Of a stretch of 64,000 bases of DNA, positions 23,733 through 35,200 are shown one piece after another. Source of the DNA: Euptelea pleiosperma (Eukaryota; Streptophyta; Magnoliopsida; Ranunculales; Eupteleaceae). Each line of letters begins with the position of its first letter. The stretch's first letter is position 1. The stretch lies in contig CM068547.1 in NCBI GenBank assembly GCA_035048495.1, positions 20,715,913 through 20,779,912 of the forward strand, written 5' to 3'. The translations under genes and the position numbers were made by a program. A model generated the notes under the pieces. It was given only the letters and a program-made list of their open reading frames with translations, did no database searches and was not told where the DNA came from.

Positions 23733-26248
23733 TCCATCCGTGCGTCAACGTCTCAAATTGGACTAAGTTTGTTTCTTACATTCCGAAGCCTATAAATTAT
23801 GGGCTTTTAGCGATCGGACCTTGTAATTGGACTCAAACTCTTCCATTACTATTGTTTCAACACAGTTGAATTGTTGGAACAAGATTCGTGACAGTCGAAA
23901 TAAGTTAGCTCCATCCGTGCGTCAACGTCTCAAATTGGACTCAGTTTTTGTGTTACATTCCGAAGCCTATAACTTGTGACTTTTTCGCAACCGGACCTCG
24001 TAATTGGACTCAAACTCTTCCATTACTATTGTTTCAACACATTTGCAGTGTTGGAACAAGATTCGTGACAATCGAAACAAGTTAGCTCCATCCGCGCGTC
24101 AACGTCTCAAATTGGACTCAGTGTGTGTGTTACATTCCGAAGCCTATAACTTGTGACTTTTTCGCAACCGGACCTCGTAATTGGACTCAAACTTTTCCAT
24201 TACTATTGTTTCAACACATTTGAAGTATTGGAACAGGATTCGTGACAGTCGAAACAAGTTAGCTCCATCCGTGCGTCAACGTATCAAATTGGACTCAGTT
24301 TGTGTGTTACGTTCCGAAGCCAATAACTTGTGAATTTTTCGCAACCAGACCTCGTAATTGGACTCCAACTCTTCCATTACTATTGTTTGAACAGATTTTA
24401 AGTGTTGGAACATGATTTGGGACCGTCGAAACAGGTTCACTCCATCCGTGCGTCAACGTCTCAAATTGGACTCAGTTTGTGTGTTACGTTCCGAAGCCTA
24501 TAACTTGTGACTTTTTCGCAACCGGACCTCGTAATTAGACTCGAATTATTCCATTACTATTGTTTCAACACATTTGAAGTGTTGGAACAAGATTCGGGAC
24601 AGTCGAAACAAGTTAGCTGCATCCTTGAGTCAATGTCTTTAATTGGACTCAGTTTGTGTGTTACATTCTGAAGCCTATAACTTGTGACTTTTTCGCAACC
24701 GGACCTCGTAATTGGACTCAAACTCTTCCATTACTATTGTTTAAACAGATTTAAAGTGTTGGAACAAGATTTGGGACCGTCGAAACTAGTTAGCTCCATC
24801 TGTGCGTCAACGTCTCAAATTGGACTCTGTTTGTGTGTTACATTCCGAAGCCTATAACTTGTGACTTTTTCGCAACCGGACCTAGTAATTGGACTCAAAC
24901 TCTTCCATTACTATTGTTTCAACACATTTGAATTGTTGGATCAAGATTCGTGACAGTCGAAACAAGTTAGCTCCATCCGTGCGTCAACGTCTCAAATTGG
25001 ACTCAGTTTTTGTGTTACATTCCGAAGCCTATAACTTGTGACTTTTTCGCAACCGGACCTCGTAATTGGACTCAAACTCTTCCATTACTATTGTTTCAAC
25101 ACATTTGCAGTGTTGGAACAAGATTCGTGACAGTCGAAACAAGTTAGCTCCATCCGTGCGTCAACGTCTCATATTGGACTCAGTTTGTTTGTTACATTCC
25201 GAAGCCTATAACTTATGGGCTTTTAGCAATGGGACCTTGTAATTGGACTCAAACTCTTCCATTACTATTGTTTCAACACAGTTGAATTGTTGGAACAAGA
25301 TTCGTGACAGTCGAAATAAGTTAGCTCCATCCGTGCGTCAACGTCTCAAATTGGACTCAGTTTTTGTGTTACATTCCGAAGCCTATAACTTGTGACTTCT
25401 TCGCAACCGGACCTCGTAATTGGACTCAAACTCTTCCATTACTATTGTTTCAACACATTTGCAGTGTTGGAACAAGATTCGTGACAGTCGAAACAAGTTA
25501 GCTCCATCCGTGCGTCAACGTCTCAAATTGGACTCAGTTTGTGTGTTACATTCCGAAGCCTATAACTTGTGACTTTTTCGCAACCGGACCTCGTAATTGG
25601 ACTCAAACTTTTCCATTACTATTGTTTCAACACATTTGAATTGTTGGATCAAGATTCGTGACAGTCGAAACAAGTTAACTCCATCCGTGCGTCAACGTCT
25701 CAAATTGGACTCAGTTTGTGTGTTACGTTCCGAAGCCTATAACTTGTGAATTTTTCGCAACCAGACCTCGTAATTGGACTCCAACTCTTCCATTACTATT
25801 GTTTGAACAGATTTTAAGTGTTGGAACATGATTTGGGACCGTCGAAATAGGTTAGCTCCATCCGTGCGTCAACGTCTCAAATTGGACTCAGTTTGTGTGT
25901 TACGTTCTGAAGCCTATAACTTGTGACTTTTTCGCAACCGGACCTCGTAATTAGACTCGAATTATTCCATTACTATTGTTTCAACACATTTGAAGTGTTG
26001 CAACAAGATTCGGGACAATCGAAACAAGTTAGCTCCATCCGTGAGTCAATGTCTTTAATTGGACTCAGTTTGTGTGTTACATTCCGAAGCCTATAACTTG
26101 TGACTTTTTCGTAACCGGACCTCGTAATTGGACTCAAACTCTTCCATTACTATTGTTTCAACAGATTTAAAGTGTTGGAACAAGATTTTGGACCGTCGAA
26201 ACTAGTTAGCTCCATCTGTGCGTCAACGTCTCAAATTGGACTCTGTTT

Positions 26249-26253
26249 GTGTG
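26249..26253. repeat. Target-site duplication GTGTG, left copy (element 3)
   Basis: GTGTG before the TG end of element 3 recurs at 29070-29074. Excision of the element with one copy restores TTTGTGTGTTACATTCC. Confidence 0.93.
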
Positions 26254-26513
26254 TGATATTCGCTCAAAAGTGCTTATTTTAAGCACTTATCCTGTTAGCG
26301 TTATCGCACTCTCCTACGTAAAACTGCTCTAATTATCCACTTTTCTACGTAAGAGTCTATCTCATTGCGTAAAACACACTTTTCTGGACGAAATGGTATA
26401 TTTGCATGCATTAAACACATTTTTGGAAGTCTAGATATAAAGCCGTTCTGATTGAGTCTCATTACGCGCTTCTTTTGTCGCAGGAAACCCGATCAGACGG
26501 TTCTCAAGACTGG
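26254..26513 (+). repeat. Conserved 5' LTR module, element 3
   Basis: 260 bases; one base shorter than in elements 1 and 2 because GGAAACCCGAT has one C fewer. Closest to element 2 (shared TATCGCACTCTCCTACG and AAGAGTCTATCTCATTGCG). Confidence 0.92.
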
Positions 26514-27879
26514 TGGGCCCACAATCAACCTCTAGAACCTATGATCAAAGCCCAAAAGCCAGTGGACTTGGACAAAAAAAATGTAGGCCAAAGACGGGAG
26601 AGCCAGAGAGTCGGAAAAGCCTAAGAGAAGATTAAGAGGGAAGGAGAGGCAAGCCCTCAAAGAAGAGACTAAGGAGATTAAAGCTTATCAACTAACACAA
26701 GATGAGGACTTGCTCAATTGGTAAAGCATGCAGAAGACCAAGTCAAAGACCAAGAAACCCAGATCGGATGACTCTCGAGATTTGGACCCTACAAATCTCC
26801 ATCAAGTCTACAGTCTATCTAGAGATGATCAATTGGAGTAGTGAACAGAAATGTTTTGAGAGACATGAACCTGGACCAGAGCCTAAAGAATCCTATCTAG
26901 AAAATTTTCAAGATATGACCAAGCCAGTAGACCCACAAGCTGCTACAAGAAGATCATAGAGAGGTAGACATTATGTTAGATCAAAAGAATGGTGGGACCT
27001 TGATCATGTACTACAAGTGATACATCCAAATTGGACAATGGATCATTAATTTGAAATGTTGGATCGGTATGGAGCATGGGTGTCTACATACATGGAGAGA
27101 TGAGCCAGCACATCACATGGGCCAAGCTACCAAAGAAAGTGAAAGATCGATGGTGCGATTCAAGAAGCATGTGAATCAAGTTTGTGGGCCAAGATAGGGC
27201 CATGGTTGTGGACTTCAAGACGCAATATGATGGTATATGAATGGCTAGCATTTACAAAATTATGGACGAGGGATGCACTGAATATGAACGATCTTGATCA
27301 AACGTTTGATGGTTGCAGTTTACTTGGGTGGTAGCCGCTAAACAATGGCTAAAGTGTGAAGGTTTCACAACAAGAAATATGGGACTCTTGTGCGCTTGGG
27401 TTCGAAGTGGGTAATACGTATATGTGGTCGAACATGTCGAATCGTGGGCCGGGTGTGCACATACACGGTTGCTACATTAGGTGCAAGGATGAGGTGGCAG
27501 GTGCTTGATTTAAGGTGCTAAAATGCATAAGCCTGAAATGTGGAATGGGCTAGAGACTTGCCACGTGTTGATTGACTTGATGCTTAAAGGAGGATGGTTT
27601 GGACGGTGGATGATAGAGATGAAGGGTTCTATATCTTGGAAACTAAGGTGACAAGGTGTGGGACCCAGTTGTTGTGGTTTTTAGTTGTTGGGTTTCTAAT
27701 AAACCTCAACACGTTGATAAGAGTTGCTAGAAGTTTGTTGGAGGTGGCGTCACCCACAACAACTATAGACACCTCACCATATTAATCACTAATATTCTTG
27801 ATCCCTTGAATCCAATGGCTGGACCACTTCCACCTATCCCCAAACTTCACTATTCTAAAATGTCATCCCACCGACCCAC

Positions 27880-27887
27880 TATAAAAT
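27880..27887 (+). promoter_or_regulatory. TATA box TATAAAAT, element 3
   Basis: CCCACTATAAAATCTC is a good plant TATA box. Within 20 bases comes a telo-box AACCCTAA (27899-27906), then CT-rich sequence (TTCTCTCATCCC). This is the clearest promoter of the three elements; a start near 27910-27920 would be expected. Confidence 0.6.
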
Positions 27888-27898
27888 CTCTTAAACCT

Positions 27899-27906
27899 AA
27901 CCCTAA
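27899..27906 (+). promoter_or_regulatory. Telo-box AACCCTAA, element 3
   Basis: AACCTAACCCTAAAAGG just downstream of the TATA box, as expected of a start-proximal element. Confidence 0.5.
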
Positions 27907-28571
27907 AAGGAGGACCACGTTCTCTCATCCCATTCACCTCTCTACCCTCTCAACGATCCCAGCCGTTCCTACCTTGTCCCTCTCAAAAATCTCTCTCTCA
28001 CGGACTGTGCATCTGCAGATGTGGTGATCAGCCACCATTGCTACCAGCGATCTCCATTGGAGATCCTCTTCTCCCTCCTTTCTTCGTTACCGATAGACCG
28101 GCACATCTGCAAGCTACTCCAACGATCTCTCCTAGCCCGTGCACACCTTCACACAGCGCCTCATCTTGCTGCCTCCATTAACGCGGGAATGCTTGCCGCA
28201 CCACGAGCTCCTCTCCAAGCGACCTCTTCTTGAGCGTGTCTGCATATTTGCAGGTCGCGTCTCCGTGCGCCTTCACCCTCCTTCCTAGCGGCTAGCCAAG
28301 CTGTTGCTCTTCACCAAGGCCTGCACCTCCATCCTCACGATCCTCTCCAAGAACACCTCCAACAGGCAGCAACCGTTCCTCCATTCCTTCCCACAGTCGA
28401 GGCCAGCAATGGTCTCCAACATTCATGACCGAACTGGTTCTTCTCTCACCTTCAGCCGGCAACCTCCTCACATCCTGGTCATTCCTCCTCCTCTTTGCAC
28501 CACCTTGCTGACCGCCATTCCTCCTCCTCTTTAGTTGCTGCCCATCCTTGCTGATTCGTCTCCACTCCAAG

Positions 28572-28981
28572 GTAAGAGTTCTCTTCTCTCTCTAGATCTC
28601 TCCACTTTCTCTCTCCCCCATATTTTCTCTCTCTAGGATAGCCTTCTTCGATGTTTCTCTCTCTACATTTTCTCATTTCTCTCTCTAATTTTTATGGTTT
28701 TCTAGGTTAATTTTTGAATTTAGTTTGATTTTGTAAGACTCATTGAGGATGAATAAAATTATTATTTTTGCATTTGTTAGTTTACTTTTGTGTTTTTGAT
28801 TATTTGTGGTAATTTCTCTCTCTAAAAATCACTAAGAATGTTTTAAATCCATCACCATTCTCACCTCTCCATGTTTTCTTGATAAAAATCCGTCATTTCA
28901 TGTCGTTGAATTACGCAAACTAACCCCGAGTGCGGATCGACATCCGACACGAGCCACTGTACAACCCTGTGATTTTTGCAG
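28572..28981 (+). other. Putative LTR leader intron, element 3
   Basis: The same donor (CTCCAAG|GTAAGAG) and acceptor (TTTTTGCAG|GAT) as element 1, 410 bp apart, with AATAAA at 28752-28757 inside. The remaining 88 bases after the acceptor run to the CA end of the LTR, so the downstream exon would continue into the lost internal region. Confidence 0.5.
28752..28757 (+). terminator. AATAAA polyadenylation-type signal, element 3
   Basis: GGATGAATAAAATTATT, identical in context to 17188-17193 of element 1. Confidence 0.45.
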
Positions 28982-29949
28982 GATTTGAGTGAAAAAGAAT
29001 CGGATAATTACAAATATTGTTGAGATCTAGGATTTCCGAAACCAACGACGCGGAAAAATCCTATTTTCAGTGTGTTACATTCCGAAGCCTTTAACTTGTG
29101 ACTTTTTCGCAACCGGACCTCGTAATTGGACTCAAACTCTTCCATTACTATTGTTTCAACACATTTGAATTGTTGGATCAAGATTCGTGACAGTCGAAAC
29201 AAGTTAACTCCATCCGTGCGTCAACGTCTCAAATTGGACTCAGTTTTTGTGTTACATTCCGAAGCCTATAACTTGTGACTTTTTCGCAACCGGACCTCGT
29301 AATTGGACTGAAACTCTTCCATTACTATTGTTTCAACACATTTGCAGTGTTGGAACAAGTTTCGTGACAGTCGAAACAAGTTAGCTCCATCCGTGCGTCA
29401 ACGTCTCATATTGGACTCAGTTTGTGTGTTACGTTCCGAAGCCTATATCTTGTGAATTTTTCGCAACCGGACCTCGTAATTAGACTCGAATTCTTCCATT
29501 ACTATTGTTTCAACACATTTGAAGTGCTGGAACAAGATTCGGGACAGTCGAAATAAGTTAGCTCCATCCCTGCGTCAACGTCTCAAATTGGACTCAGTTT
29601 GTGTGTTACATTCCAAAGCCTATAACTTGTGACTTTTTCACAACCAGACCTCGTAATTTGACTCAAACTCTTCCATTACTATTGTTTCAACAGATTTAAA
29701 GTGTTGGAACATGATTTGGGACCGTCGAAATAATATCGCTCCATCCGTGCATCAATCTCACAAATTGGACTCAGTTTGTATGTTACATTCCGAAGCCTAT
29801 AACTTATGGCCTTTTAGCAATCGGACCTTGTAATTGGACTCAAACTCTTCCATTATTATTGTTTCAACACAGTTGAATTGTTGGAACAAGATTCGTGACA
29901 GTCGAAATAAGTTAGCTCCATCCGTGCGTCAACGTCTCAAATTGGACTC

Positions 29950-32250
29950 AGTTTGTGTGTTACGTTCCGAAGCCAATAACTTGTGAATTTTTCGCAACCA
30001 GACCTCGTAATTGGACTCCAACTCTTCCATTACTATTGTTTGAACAGATTTTAAGTGTTGGAACATGATTTGGGACCGTCGAAACAGGTTCGCTCCATCC
30101 GTGCGTCAACGTCTTTAATTGGACTCAGTTTGTGTGTTACGTTCCGAAGCCTATAACTTGTGACTTTTTCGCAACCGGACCTCGTAATTAGACTCGAATT
30201 ATTCCATTACTATTGTTTCAACACATTTGAAGTGTTGGAACAAGATTCGGGACAGTCGAAACAAGTTAGCTCCATCCGTGAGTCAATGTCTTTAATTGGA
30301 CTCAGTTTGTGTGTTACATTCTGAAGCCTATAACTTGTGACTTTTTCGCAACCGGACCTCGTAATTGGACTCAAACTCTTCCATTACTATTGTTTAAACA
30401 GATTTAAAGTGTTGGAACAAGATTTGGGACCGTCGAAACTAGTTAGCTCCATCTGTGCGTCAACGTCTCAAATTGGACTCTGTTTGTGTGTTACATTCCG
30501 AAGCCTATAACTTGTGACTTTTTTGCAACCGGACCTGGTAATTGGACTCAAACTCTTCCATTACTATTGTTTCAACACATTTGAATTGTTGGATCAAGAT
30601 TCGTGACAGTCGAAACAAGTTAGCTCCATCCGTGCGTCAACGTCTCAAATTGGACTCAGTTTTTGTGTTACATTCCGAAGCCTATAACTTGTGTCTTTTT
30701 CGCAACCGGACCTCGTAATTGGACTCAAACTCTTCCATTACTATTGTTTCAACACATTTGCAGTGTTGGAACAAGATTCGTGACAGTCGAAACAAGTTAG
30801 CTCCATCCGTGCGTCAATGTCTCATATTGGACTCAGTTTGTTTGTTACATTCCGAAGCCTATAACTTATGGGCTTTTAGCAATCGGACCTTGTAATTGGA
30901 CTCAAACTCTTCCATTACTATTGTTTCAACACAGTTGAATTGTTGGAACAAGATTCGTGACAGTCGAAATAAGTTAGCTCCATCCGTGCGTCAACGTCTC
31001 AAATTGGACTCAGTTTGTGTGTTACATTCCGAAGCCTATAACTTGTGACTTTTTCGCAACCGGACCTCGTAATTGGACTCAAACTTTTCCATTACTATTG
31101 TTTCAACACATTTGAATTGTTGGATCAAGATTCGTGACAGTCGAAACAAGTTAACTCCATCCGTGCGTCAACGTCTCAAATTGGACTCAGTTTGTGTGTT
31201 ACGTTCCGAAGCCAATAACTTGTGAATTTTTCGCAAGCAGACCTCGTAATTGGACTCCAACTCTTCCATTACTATTGTTTGAACAGATTTTAAGTGTTGG
31301 AACATGATTTGGGACCGTCGAAACAAGTTCGCTCCATCCGTGCGTCAACGTCTTTAATTGGACTCAGTTTGTGTGTTACGTTCCGAAGCCTATAACTTGT
31401 GACTTTTTCACAACCGGACCTCGTAATTAGACTCGAATTATTCCATTACTATTGTTTCAACACATTTGAAGTGTTGGAACAAGATTCGGGACAGTCGAAA
31501 CAAGTTAGCTCCATCCGTGAGTCAATGTCTTTAATTGGACTCAGTTTGTGTGTTACATTCTGAAGCCTATAACTTGTGACTTTTTCGCAACCGGACCTCG
31601 TAATTGGACTCAAACTCTTCCATTACTATTGTTTAAACAGATTTAAAGTGTTGGAACAAGATTTGGGACCGTCGAAACTAGTTAGCTCCATCTGTGCGTC
31701 AACGTCTCAAATTGGACTCTGTTTGTGTGTTACATTCCGAAGCCTATAACTTGTGACTTTTTTGCAACCGGACCTGGTAATTGGACTCAAACTCTTCCAT
31801 TACTATTGTTTCAACACATTTGAATTGTTGGATCAAGATTCGTGACAGTCGAAACAAGTTAGCTCCATCCGTGCGTCAACGTCTCAAATTGGACTCAGTT
31901 TTTGTGTTACATTCCGAAGCCTATAACTTGTGACTTTTTCGCAACCGGACCTCGTAATTGGACTCAAACTCTTCCATTACTATTGTTTTAACACATTTGC
32001 AGTGTTGGAACAAGATTCGTGACAGTCGAAACAAGTTAGCTCCATCCGTGCGTCAACGTCTCATATTGGACTCAGTTTGTTTGTTACATTCCGAAGCCTA
32101 TAACTTATGGGCTTTTAGCAATCGGACCTTGTAATTGGACTCAAACTCTTCCATTACTATTGTTTCAACACAGTTGAATTGTTGGAACAAGATTCGTGAC
32201 AGTCGAAATAAGTTAGCTCCATCCGTGCGTCAACGTCTCAAATTGGACTC
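29950..32250 (+). repeat. 7-monomer (1239-bp) repeat offset
   Basis: Variants such as GTTACATTCTGAAG (near 30313 and 31552) and CCGGACCTGGTAATTGG recur 1239 bases (7 x 177) apart from about 29.95-31.0 kb to 31.2-32.25 kb, with a few differences (for example GTGTCTTTTT at 30692 versus GTGACTTTTT). Edges are approximate. Confidence 0.75.
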
Positions 32251-35200
32251 AGTTTTTGTGTTACATTCCGAAGCCTATAACTTGTGACTTCTTCGCAACC
32301 GGACCTCGTAATTGGACTCAAACTCTTCCATTACTATTGTTTCAACACATTTGCAGTGTTGGAACAAGATTCGTGACAGTCGAAACAAGTTAGCTCCATC
32401 CGTGCGTCAACGTCTCAAATTGGACTCAGTTTGTGTGTTACATTCCGAAGCCTATAACTTGTGACTTTTTCGCAACCGGACCTCGTAATTGGACTCAAAC
32501 TTTTCCATTACTATTGTTTCAACACATTTGAATTGTTGGATCAAGATTCGTGACAGTCGAAACAAGTGAACTCCATCCGTGCGTCAACGTCTCAAATTGG
32601 ACTCAGTTTGTGTGTTACGTTCCGAAGCCTATAACTTGTGAATTTTTCGCAACCAGACCTCGTAATTGGACTCCAACTCTTCCATTACTATTGTTTGAAC
32701 AGATTTTAAGTGTTGGAACATGATTTGGGACCGTCGAAACAGGTTAGCTCCATCCGTGCGTCAACGTCTCAAATTGGACTCAGTTTGTGTGTTACGTTCC
32801 GAAGCCTATAACTTGTGACTTTTTCGCAACCGGACCTCGTAATTAGACTCGAATTATTCCATTACTATTGTTTCAACACATTTGAAGTGTTGGAACAAGA
32901 TTCAGGACATTCGAAACAAGTTAGCTCCATCCGTGAGTCAATGTCTTTAATTGGACTCAGTTTGTGTGTTACATTCCGAACCCTATAACTTGTGACTTTT
33001 TCGTAACCGGACCTCGTAATTGGACTCAAACTCTTCCATTACTATTGTTTCAACAGATTTAAAGTGTTGGAACAAGATTTTGGACCGTCGAAACTAGTTA
33101 GCTCCATCTGTGCGTCAACGTCTCAAATTGGACTCTGTTTGTGTGTTACATTTCGAAGCCTATAACTTGTGACTTTTTCGCAACCGGACCTCGTAATTGG
33201 ACTCAAACTCTTCCATTACTATTGTTTCAACACATTTGAATTGTTGGATCAAGATTCGTGACAGTCGAAACAAGTTAACTCCATCCGTGCGTCAACGTCT
33301 CAAATTGGACTCAGTTTTTGTGTTACATTCCGAAGCCTATAACTTGTGACTTTTTCGCAACCGGACCTCGTAGTTGGACTGAAACTCTTCCATTACTATT
33401 GTTTCAACACATTTGCAGTGTTGGAACAAGTTTCGTGACAGTCGAAACAAGTTAGCTCCATCCGTGCGTCAACGTCTCATATTGGACTCAGTTTGTGTGT
33501 TACGTTCCGAAGCCTATATCTTGTGAATTTTTCGCAACCGGACCTCGTAATTAGACTCGAATTCTTCCATTACTATTGTTTCAACACATTTGAAGTGCTG
33601 GAACAAGATTCGGGACAGTCGAAATAAGTTAGCTCCATCCGTGCGTCAACGTCTCAAATTGGACTTAGTTTGTCTGTTACATTCCGAAGCCTATAACTTG
33701 TGACTTTTTCACAACCAGACCTCGTAATTTGACTCAAACTCTTCCATTACTATTGTTTCAACAGATTTAAAGTGTTGGAACATGATTTGGGACCGTCGAA
33801 ATAATTTCGCTCCATCCGTGCGTCAATGTCACAAATTGGACTCAGTTTGTATGTTACATTCCGAAGCCTATAACTTATGGCCTTTTAGCAATCGGACCTT
33901 GTAATTGGACTCAAACTCTTCCATTACTATTGTTTCAACACAGTTGAATTGTTGGAACAAGATTCGTGACAGTCGAAATAAGTTAGCTCCATCCGTGCGT
34001 CAACGTCTCAAATTGGACTCAGTTTTTGTGTTACATTCCGAAGCCTATAACTTGTGACTTTTTCGCAACCGGACCTCGTAATTGGACTCAAACTCTTCCA
34101 TTACCATTGTTTCAACACATTTGCAGTGTTGGAACAAGATTCGTGACAGTCGAAACAAGTGAGCTCCATCCGTGCGTCAACGTCTCAAATTGGACTCAGT
34201 TTGTGTGTTACATTACGAAGCCTATAACTTGTGACTTTTTCGCAACCAGACCTCGTAATTGGACTTAAACTCTTCCATAACTATTGTTTCAACACATTTG
34301 AAGTGTTGGAACAAGATTCAGGACAGTCGAAACAAGTTAGCTCCATCCGTGCGTCAACGTCTCAAATTGGACTCAGTTTGTTTGTTTCATTCCGAAGCCT
34401 ATAACTTATGGGCTTTTAGCAATCGGACCTTGTAATTGGACTCAAACTCTTCCATTACTATTGTTTCAACACATTTTAAGTATTGGAAAAAGATTCGGGA
34501 CAGTCGAAACAAGTTAGCTCCATCCGTGCGTCAATGTCTTTAATTGGACTAAGTTTGTGTGTTACATTCCGAAGCCTATAACTTGCCACTTTTTCGCAAC
34601 CAGACCTCGTAATTGGACTCCACCTCTTCCATTACTATTGTTTCAATAGATTTTAAGTGTTGGAACATGATTTGGGACCGTCGAAACAAGTTAGCTCCAT
34701 CCGTGCGTCAACGTCTCAAATTGGACTCAGTTTGTGTGTTACAATCCGAAGCCTATAACTTATCACTTTTTCCCAACCAGACCTCGTAATTGGACTCAAA
34801 CTCTTCCATTACTATTGTTTCAACATATTTGAAGTGTTCGAACAAGATTCGGGACAGTCGAAACAAGTTAGCTCCATCCGTGCGTCAACGTCTCAAATTA
34901 GACTCAGTTTGTGTGTTACATTCCGAAGCCTATAACTTGTGACTTTTTCGCAACCGGACCCCGTAATTGGACTCAAACACTTCCATTACTATTGTTTCAA
35001 CAGATTTGAAGTGTTGGAACAAGATTTGGGACCGTCGAAACTAGTTAGCTCCATCCGTGCGTCAACGTCTCAAATTGGACTCAATTTGTGTGTTACATTC
35101 GGAAGCCTATAACTTGTGACTTTTTCGCAACCGGACCTCGTAATTAGACTCGAATTCTTCCATTACTATTGTTTCAACACATTTGAAGTGCTGGAACAAG

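Larger units (their letters stand above)
22867..26253 (+). repeat. 177-bp satellite array, block 3
   Basis: About 19 monomers in phase with the flanking blocks. It starts with GTTAG, the right TSD of element 2, and ends with GTGTG (26249-26253), the left TSD of element 3. Positions 23.3-24.4 kb resemble 35.3-36.4 kb at an offset of exactly 12000, which equals 52 monomers minus 25 bases plus element 3 and its TSD. The block includes the oldest-looking copy of the 25-bp-deleted monomer. No other feature was seen. Confidence 0.97.
26254..29069 (+). mobile_element. Solo LTR of the same family, element 3
   Basis: A 2816-bp TG...CA insertion with a perfect TSD. The 5' 260 bases are nearly those of element 2, while the 3' 542 bases are nearly those of element 1, so this copy links the two. 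The middle (about 26520-28527) is unlike either. It contains TGGGCC/T motifs at 26514, 26549 (complement), 27118, 27185, 27445 and 27546, a clear TATAAAAT at 27880, AACCCTAA at 27899, then a C/T-rich leader, the splice donor at 28572, AATAAA at 28752 and the acceptor at 28981. No gag/pol, no internal LTR copy. Short open frames at 26702-26959 and 27594-28570 have no recognisable protein features. Confidence 0.88.
28528..29069 (+). repeat. 3' LTR module shared with element 1
   Basis: 542 bases matching 16964-17505 with two substitutions and no indel seen. The sequence just upstream (CATTCCTCCTCC) replaces the A-run region of element 1. Confidence 0.93.

Noticed and set aside
17506..26253. Two or three solo LTRs as the 5' and 3' LTR of one complete element
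   Set aside because: Each has its own different TSD, and the sequence between them is satellite, not retrotransposon coding sequence.
27594..28570. Cluster of short plus- and minus-strand frames in element 3
   Set aside because: They overlap each other in low-complexity C/T-rich leader sequence and have no recognisable motifs; they do not look like gag or a host gene.
14714..29069. DNA transposon or MITE interpretation of the three insertions
   Set aside because: Ends are TG...CA without terminal inverted repeats beyond that, TSDs are 5 bp and sequences contain LTR-like promoter and polyadenylation signals, which favours LTRs.
34026..34268. Repeated open frames (80 residues at 34026, 40196, 44773; 66 residues at 52178 to 61201; 91 residues at 4992 and 53239; 113 at 9975) as a tandem protein family
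   Set aside because: They are the satellite translated. The monomer is 59 codons long, so frames stay in register, and each consensus frame examined has a stop (TAA in CTATAACTT or TAG in AGTTAGCTC) that is lost only by point variants. There is no promoter, start context or codon bias.
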